Assembly: GCF_026210795.1 (NCBI RefSeq) | Contig: NC_089457.1 | Span: forward strand, 2,356,001 to 2,420,000 | DNA length: 64,000 nucleotides | Source of the DNA: Rhizophagus irregularis | Lineage: Eukaryota; Glomeromycota; Glomeromycetes; Glomerales; Glomeraceae | Direction of reading: 5' to 3' | Part shown: positions 57,385-64,000 of the stretch, one piece after another | How positions within the stretch are numbered: the first letter of the stretch is position 1 | How the letters are laid out: each line of letters begins with the position of its first letter | The notes under the pieces: generated by a model | Told to the model about the DNA's origin: nothing | The model's database searches: none | The model's input: the letters and a program-made list of their open reading frames with translations, nothing else | Made by a program: the position numbers and the translations under genes

Positions 57385-59135
57385 TCAATCCTCAATGGAC
57401 CATCTTTTTTCATTTGAAACAAGTAAAAGATTATTATTATTGGCAGATGATTCTTTATTCTTTTGATCAACTATAATTTGAGTGAAAAAAAAAATTTAAT
57501 TTTATTTCTTTTAATATAAAGAAAAAAATGAAATCAAATGACTCACGATGATCTTGTAATCCTTGTCCAAAATTCTTATAAACGAATACAGACCAAATTA
57601 ATGATAACTAAATAAAAACATTTGAATTAATATTATGAAATACTATATATTGAATTATTAAACCTTTTTAATTACTCACAAGAGTCATTATGATTCCGAC
57701 GATAACTAATAATAGCAATATGTTAATACAAATAACAAAATTTCTTGGAGAGAAACATTAAAATAAATATTCATTACTTACGAAATATAATGAAAAAGTA
57801 CCAACTATCCTTAACACTTCCTATCGAATAATATAAGAGTATACCAAAATCTATAATAATAACCACCCAAAATACACATACATATATAATACCAAGTTTC
57901 ATTTCTTTTTTCACCTATTAATTAATATTGATTTAACATTTTTGTATATAAAAAAAAATCTCCCCAAAAGATAGTTAACATACCGAACGATATCCGATTA
58001 TTTGATTTAGAAAAATTAAGCCTGATACTGCTATATGAAACAAATAAAATGGTTTTGGAAGATATCTGATGTGTTTTATAGATGTAGGTTTGACTCTTAA
58101 ATTTATTTTAAATACTGTACATGCCTCTAAAGCTAATCCCAATATAAAGAATAAATCAAGCTTAAGTAGCATTACATAGATTAAATACGTCCTAAACATG
58201 GCTAAAAAAGAGACAATAAATTTACACGTTAATAATGATTAATATAAAAATAACATATAGGAAGATATATTATCTTTTGATCTAACATGCCTTGTTTTTG
58301 AATGTCTCCACCAATTTTTTTATATATATTCCAACCAAATTGTCGATATAATTTCCAACTTAGAAAAGCCATAATAAAGCCAAATATCATTAATACTACT
58401 ACTAATGGTATATCAAGCGAAGAAAAACTTGGATTAAAATCTATTTCCAATGGAATTTGACATGTCTTGCCGAAATCTTTGTACCATTTTTGAACTTCAA
58501 GCATCTGAATCTATAAAAATAAATAAATAAATTAGAATTCTGATGAGATGTAACTGATTTGAAATTATTTATTTAAAGCTTACAATGCCAAAAGATGCAC
58601 AAAAAAAATTAGCTGCAGCGATGGTAATAATTTGAATTGTATTTTGATTATAGATCTAGAGGAATATTTCGCGATAAAATTCTTTTAAATAAATTAAATA
58701 AATTATATTTATAATGAAATAAAGAGTACAACTTTATCTTTTCTTACCGCATTAAAACATAACCACATTTGAAATATCTGAAATATAATAAAGATAACAT
58801 TTTCTTCAATAATATTGTTTAATCTCAGTAAAGAAGGCTCTAGGCAAGCCGCAGAACTTGAAATTCTTCTGCCGTAAACAATAACACTTCTACTGGTATC
58901 TTCATTACGACGATATACTCGAACTTCTAATGCTATTACTAGTATGGCTTGTAAAAGTGAAGTAAGAATAAATAATTGTGTTGTCCTTGATTCATTGATT
59001 CGGTCTAGCTGTGATACAATTGTTAATAAACATGTTTTTAAAGAGAATTAAGAGAATTCAAAAAAAAAATTCAGTTATAAAAAAATCGCGTACCAACTTT
59101 TTACTTCTGCGTTTTATTCCAAGATTAATAACCAT
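57385..59135 (-). CDS. UPF0658-type Golgi membrane protein, paralogue 1, 372 aa
   Basis: Nine exons: 59135-59094, 59008-58748, 58655-58584, 58510-58291, 58201-57984, 57914-57782, 57705-57680 (26 nt), 57607-57547 and 57470-57385. Frame is kept at all junctions, but the fourth intron appears to start with GC rather than GT (AAG|GCATGT). About seven membrane segments are present. The diagnostic loop is WKLYRQFGWNIYKKIGGDI, as in the UPF0658 family of fungal Golgi membrane proteins (for example Schizosaccharomyces pombe C1952.10c). It is followed by MLLKLDLFFILG and ends in RWSIED. Its molecular function is not known. The gene is arranged head-to-head with the paralogue at 60864-62606. The N-terminus is short (14 residues in exon 1) compared with the paralogue. 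Confidence 0.85.
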
Positions 59136-60863
59136 GATAAGTATGTATATATTTTTCCTAGTTCATAAATAGAAACAAACTGTCGAAATTAAAAAAATAA
59201 GAATTCATTTCTAACTAAAAAGGATTTTTTTCATGTGGCTATTGCAAAAGTTTAAAAATTATCGAATTTTGTCGCATAGCCGCCATGATCAAATGTATAC
59301 CGGCTAATGTCAAAAATATTAAATTTGTTGATTTGTGTTACCTTTTGTTTAATGTTTCACATCATTTTGCCCTGCCCTTAAATATGAAATTTTTCTGAGG
59401 CTTTTTTTAGTAAAAGTTTGTAATAATTGTAATAATTAATATATGAATATATATATGATACGGAATTTCTATTAAGATCGATCGTGGCAGTGTATCACCA
59501 AGAGGCTAAGGCTTAAAAGTTAAAAGATCGACATTGATGAAAATCGGTAGTATAAAATATAAACAAGTATAAATAAATTATTATTTATCTGTTATTATTA
59601 TTTATGTAATTAAAAAATATTTTATATATTTCGTAACAATCAACCAATCAACTGTTTCACTCGTTGTTCTAATTTAGTAATGATGTTATAAATGAAAACA
59701 AAGTATTATTTCACAACATAACATTGTTAAATCACGTCAACTCTCGCGGAAGAGTTAGATGTTATCGAATTAAAATTGATATTTTTTTAGTACCTAAAGT
59801 GAAAAAAGATCGATGTGAAAATAATTTGAATTAATTAAATCAGATAATGAACGTTATTAATACGCCATTGATTTTCTTATTAAACTCACATCCATAATCC
59901 ATATTAGAGTGGCGGTCGGACGATTAGATCATTTTTAATTATCTGTTTAGCATCATTTTTTATATTATTACGCTTTTCGGACTATAAATTAGCCATACTG
60001 TTGTATGTCGGTCATTTGTTTTTTTGTCAGACATATTAACTATTAAAGATTAACTATTAGTAGTAACTCTGTAGTCTAATACTATTATCACATGATCGAA
60101 ATGAGATAAATTATTGTAACAGTTTTGTTATAATTAACTCATCAGCCTTATTTGTCACGTTACTGCATAATTTCAATTATACGAGTGATAATTAATGCGG
60201 TGAAATTTTTTTGTACATTAACAACCTCGACACGTGTAAAAATAAAAAACTTTCATTACCGATTGATAGTTCAATTAAGTACAAGGTTCCAATACAAAAA
60301 TTTTCAAGTAATGATCACCTGTTATTTTTGTTATCAGTTATTTTATCCCCCAAAGCGAACTTTACATAAGACTATATGCTTATTTTATTAAACTTTGGTA
60401 ACATGCATAGTATGCTTATACTAAATTAGAAATTTATGACGCATGAATCATTCGGAATTTCGGGGTAATTCAAAATCTAGTATAAATTTAATATGCAAAT
60501 CATGATTTTATTATAGATTGACAATGGAAACGATAAATGAAAAGATTTACTACTTTTATTTCCTTTCAATCCTTCTCTTTCTCTTACCTTTTTCTTCTCT
60601 TTCCTAATTCTTTTACTCTTTCTCTTTATCTTATACTTCTCTTACTCTACATAAAACGGTTAAACGATAAAAATTAATAAACCTTCTCTTTTTTTATGTT
60701 TTATTGAAAAGTGAACGAGAAAGTGAAAGATTTTGTTAATTTTCTTTTTTTTTTAAAAAAAAAATTTAATTTAATTAATAATAATTTAGTTAATTTAAGG
60801 TTTATTGTTATTCCTTATATAATTATTATTTATTCTTAAAAATTATTTAAGAATTTATTAAAT
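59136..60863. other. Shared divergent promoter region of the two UPF0658 genes
   Basis: A 1.7-kb AT-rich spacer between the two start codons. A pyrimidine-rich CTTTCTCTTTATC-type tract at about 60555-60655 precedes the plus-strand gene. Open frame 60152-60391 shows nothing recognisable. Confidence 0.5.
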
Positions 60864-62606
60864 ATGAAAATTCAAATTGAGGAATATAAAGATCAAATTG
60901 TAGATTATGTAACTGTGGAAAGAATAAAAAAATGCCTTATAAGGCGGGTATGTATATTAAAAGAATTAAATGAATCTTAATAAAAGATAAATTATGTTAA
61001 CGCTCATAAATACTTTGTTTTTTTTTTAGTATGAAAGAGTTACTGAATCAAAATGGACGCGATATTTCATTATTACTTCCATTATCCAAACAATTTTTGC
61101 CATAGTTTTTATAGCTAGAGTGTTAGACAGAAATAATAGAGCAGCAAACCGGTTTAATAATGAATCACAGGATATAAAAGACTACAGGTGTAAAACTATT
61201 AATAGTGACAGAATACAAAATATAATTGGTGAAAATACAGTTTTTCTCATTTTTAATATATTTCAACTTTGGTTTTGCCAGAATGCGGTAAGTTCTTTTT
61301 ATATATTATCATTTTATTCAAAGTGATTAATATTTTAATAATGGTTAATCTTTTTACGTGCATTAATGTTTTATCTCCATTTATTTTATTTCTAGATTTT
61401 TAATCAAAATACCATACAAATTATAAATATCGCTGTTATCAATTATCTGTGTGCACTTTTTGCTATAGTTCAAATTGTTGAAATTGATATATGGACGAAA
61501 AATGCAAATAATTGTCTACCTGGTTTCGATTATCATGCAATTATTGCAGCTTATGAGGTACCATTAATAGTAATAGTAGTAATATGCGCAACTTTACAAG
61601 TGTTCTTTACTTGGAAGTTATATCAACAATTCGGTTGGAATATTTATAAAAAAATTGGCGCCGATCTTAGAATGCAAAGTAAAGTTTACTTATTTTATAC
61701 ACTGTATTCGATTCTTTACATTATTATTATTAATCAACTAAGATAATAATAATTTTTTCTTTTTTTTTTTGAAAATAATAATAGGGATTTACCGAACAAT
61801 GTTAATTTTCGTTATGTTACTAAAGATTGATCTGTTCTTTATGAATTATTTGGCAATTGAAGGTTGTATCGTAACACGACCAGGCCGTTCAAACCAAAAT
61901 CTTAGTGAGGGATTATATTACTTTCACGTTTGTATAACGATAATAATCGTTTTCTTACAGTTACTTGTTTGGCATTCGGTAAGTAAATTTTTATAATTTA
62001 ATAAATTTTATTATTATATAATAAATTATATTAATCTAGTTCGATTTTATTAGTTACGTAAAGAGTCTTCATTAGGAATGAAAATTTTTATTGGAGCTTG
62101 GATAGTATGTATTGCAGACTTTATAATATTACTCGTAGATTCAATAAAACCATCTAGTGAAGAGAGTTGGTACTTTTTCACTAGTTTTAGTAAGTAAAAT
62201 TATAATTATAATCTTTTTATTATTGTTGTTCTTGAATTAATTATATTTTCTATGCCCTCCAATACTAGTTGCCGTTGGGATTATAATGGGTTTGGTAAGT
62301 AAATCACGTTTGTTTTTTTTTATCCACTGCATAAAACTAATAAAATTACTTTATTTACATAGGTAACACTTCTATGGTCAATATTTCTATTAAGAAACTT
62401 CGGCAAAGGTCTAAAACCACATCGTATGTAATCATTGTTTGGTAAAATCAACTAAAAAATCGAATGCACTTATTAACATTATATCTTGATTGTTATCTAT
62501 AGTCTCTAGGCAAAGCCATTTGGAAACTTTACCCACGCAACAGACGTCCAACCCAACGGATTCATCGACGCCTCAACGTATAGGCCGCTGGGCTATCGAT
62601 GATTAA
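60864..62606 (+). CDS. UPF0658-type Golgi membrane protein, paralogue 2, 381 aa
   Basis: Eight exons: 60864-60947, 61030-61287, 61396-61678, 61785-61978, 62054-62189, 62269-62294 (26 nt), 62363-62423 and 62503-62606. All are GT-AG and frame-consistent. It starts with MKIQIEEYKDQIVDY, has about seven membrane segments and the family loop WKLYQQFGWNIYKKIGADL, then MLLKIDLFF and a soluble Ser/Thr/Pro-rich tail ending RWAIDD. Splice sites correspond one to one with the paralogue at 57385-59135, including the 26-nt micro-exon, except that exon 3 here equals two exons there. This fits a single old duplication with one intron gain or loss. The role in the Golgi is unknown. Confidence 0.9.
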
Positions 62607-63356
62607 GAGGGGGAAATAATATTCCATATAAAAAAATGAACATTTAATATAAATTTTTTTTTCCCGTTGTTTTCATCAATAATATTTACATAATTGTGCC
62701 AACAAATTATTGAAAGAGGGGAAAAATTAGATGAAAACAAAATCGAATTCCTTTTTGTAATTTTTGAAAAAAAAAAATCGAATTTGTATTTATAATATAC
62801 AAATTCATTAACAAAAGGAATGAAGGAATCAGAGAAAGAATGAGAAGCAAAAGGAATATAGAGAAAGGTTTCCTATTAATCTTTATATGTAATATTTTTT
62901 TTTTTTTGATATTTGTAATTCTATCAAACTTTAATTTTTCTCATTTATTCTTATTTTGAAACCTTCAAATGACATACTTTTTCTTCTGTATTTCTTCTTT
63001 TCTTATGTATCTTTATATTCTTGTATTATTATTCTACAAAAAAAAAATCAATGTACACAATACATTTTTAGATTTATTCAATTAAATCCAAAATAAAATA
63101 TTGTATAGCTTATAACGCTGCGATGGCCCTTTAATAATAGTTCAATTGCAAATGGCGAAATGAAGTAAAATTTCCCTACTTCATATTTGTCACGTGTTCG
63201 ATAAATGATCTAGATCAATAGATCAGCTCATCAATACGTTATGTTTATTAAGGTAAATGTACTTATAGGTCATAGTATTTTATAGTTAGTAAGACATATG
63301 GTTAATACTTACAATTGCCATTTTCAATACATGACGTTATTGTACAATAGTTTTGC
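62607..63356. other. Intergenic between UPF0658 paralogue 2 and the YABBY-like gene
   Basis: Pyrimidine-rich and A-rich stretches, no gene seen. Confidence 0.5.
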
Positions 63357-63364
63357 TATAAATA
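63357..63364 (+). promoter_or_regulatory. TATA box of the YABBY/HMG-like gene
   Basis: TATAAATA stands about 130 bases before the start codon at 63494, followed by a CTCCCTTACTTCTCTC pyrimidine tract, a common fungal core-promoter arrangement. Confidence 0.55.
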
Positions 63365-63493
63365 CACAACAAAATACTCCCTTACTTCTCTCTTACTTTC
63401 TTCAAATACGCGCTTTTTGCACTAAAAAAAGACTTTTAAATAATTATCTCGTTTTCTATTTGACTTATTTTATAAGTAATTATTTCTGTAAAA

Positions 63494-64000
63494 ATGCCAC
63501 CAAAAAAAGATACGACAAAAGATACAAGAGCTAGTAAGAGTAAGGAAATCAGCGAAACTAATGAAGCCAATGAAACGAGCGAGACGAACGAAACGAGTAC
63601 GTAAAATATTTAGATATGAAATTTTTTTTTTTTCATTTGCCGTATTTGATACGCGTATGAAGTTATCATTGATTTTATGATAAAGATATTTTTAAAGTTT
63701 CCCTTAAGTTAAAAATATATATATATTTATTTATAACGTGTAAAGCTAACAAACTTTTTATAATTTATAGCAAAAAGAGCGCCAACTGCTTACAATCGGT
63801 TTATGAAAACTGAACTCCCTAAGGTTAAGGCCGAAAATCCTGGTATGAATCACAAGGAAGCGTTTAAGTTGGCTGCCAATAATTGGAAAGATAGCCCGGA
63901 CAATCCAAAGGTAAATAGTTGTTAAATTATCTTGTTATCTAAAAGAGATCTTTATTATAATATTAAATATATTCTATATTATTCTTTATATAAAGAATAA
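63494..64000 (+). CDS. YABBY/HMG-like chromatin or transcription protein, 5' part
   Basis: Exons 63494-63596 and 63771-63910 are joined by a GT-AG intron, and another intron starts at 63911 and runs to the window end. The visible product has a Lys/Glu/Thr/Asn-rich start (MPPKKDTTKDTRASKSKE, then repeated NE-T-SE units) and a compact domain: RAPTAYNRFMKTELPKVKAE, NPGMNHKEAFKLAANNW. The AYNxFM...NPxxxHxEAFxxAAxNW pattern is that of the YABBY domain, a shortened HMG-like DNA-binding fold seen in plants and in some fungi. The domain would end near Trp and the rest is missing here. It is distinct from the two MATA-HMG genes in this window. Confidence 0.8.

Noticed and set aside
1-64000. CRISPR arrays, tRNA and rRNA genes
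   Set aside because: I looked for regular spaced repeats and for T-loop and A/B-box patterns on both strands and found none. The short-repeat arrays have no unique spacers of fixed length.

Overview
The window looks like nuclear DNA of an arbuscular mycorrhizal fungus (Glomeromycotina), most likely Rhizophagus irregularis or a close relative. The evidence is internal: very AT-rich sequence, genes cut by many short GT-AG introns (about 60-150 nt), and the typical expanded families of these fungi. Those families are Crinkler (CRN)-like proteins, MATA-HMG box factors and TKL-type protein kinases with an HRDLHAGN catalytic loop. Family names rest on motifs read by eye; no database search was possible.

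Layout. 1-6.6 kb: a secreted six-cysteine protein, then decayed repeat-family ORFs. 6.7-9.6 kb: two adjoining CRN-like loci, the first carrying several frameshifts. 11.3-12.5 kb: a MATA-HMG gene (-). 15.1-21.4 kb: a 2003-residue protein, disordered at the N-terminus and multi-pass in the membrane (+, 5 exons). 21.9-22.4 kb: two inverted arrays of a TTCGGCGAA-type short repeat. 23.4-24.7 kb: a cysteine-rich modular gene (-), six of whose eight exons are exactly 87 nt and encode one 29-residue module each. It is easily missed because no single reading frame is long. 25-34 kb: repeats, MITEs and relics around a membrane-anchored kinase gene. 36.6-37.4 kb: a second MATA-HMG gene (-). 41.0-43.2 kb: an eight-copy tandem array with one copy interrupted by a TA-flanked MITE. 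47.8-49.0 kb: satellites and MITEs. 49.3-51.0 kb: a frameshifted kinase paralogue. 51.5-56.9 kb: a 26-exon Ctf4/AND-1-like replication protein (-). 57.4-59.1 kb (-) and 60.9-62.6 kb (+): two divergently transcribed paralogues of the UPF0658 Golgi membrane family. From 63.5 kb: the start of a YABBY/HMG-like gene that runs off the window.

The window splits into a conserved housekeeping part (the membrane protein, Ctf4, the UPF0658 pair, the YABBY-like gene) with clean splice frames, and an accessory part (CRN, kinases, HMG, repeats) with frameshifts, small deletions and mobile elements. Because the housekeeping genes splice without a single frame error over thousands of bases, the frameshifts in the CRN and kinase copies are more likely real decay than sequencing error.

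The most unusual item is the cysteine-rich modular gene. All its internal introns are phase 1 and six coding exons are the same length, so any of those exons could be skipped without breaking the frame. Next come the Ctf4-like protein that seems to lack the N-terminal WD40 propeller, and several MITEs whose empty or nearly empty sites are preserved in duplicated sequence inside this same window.
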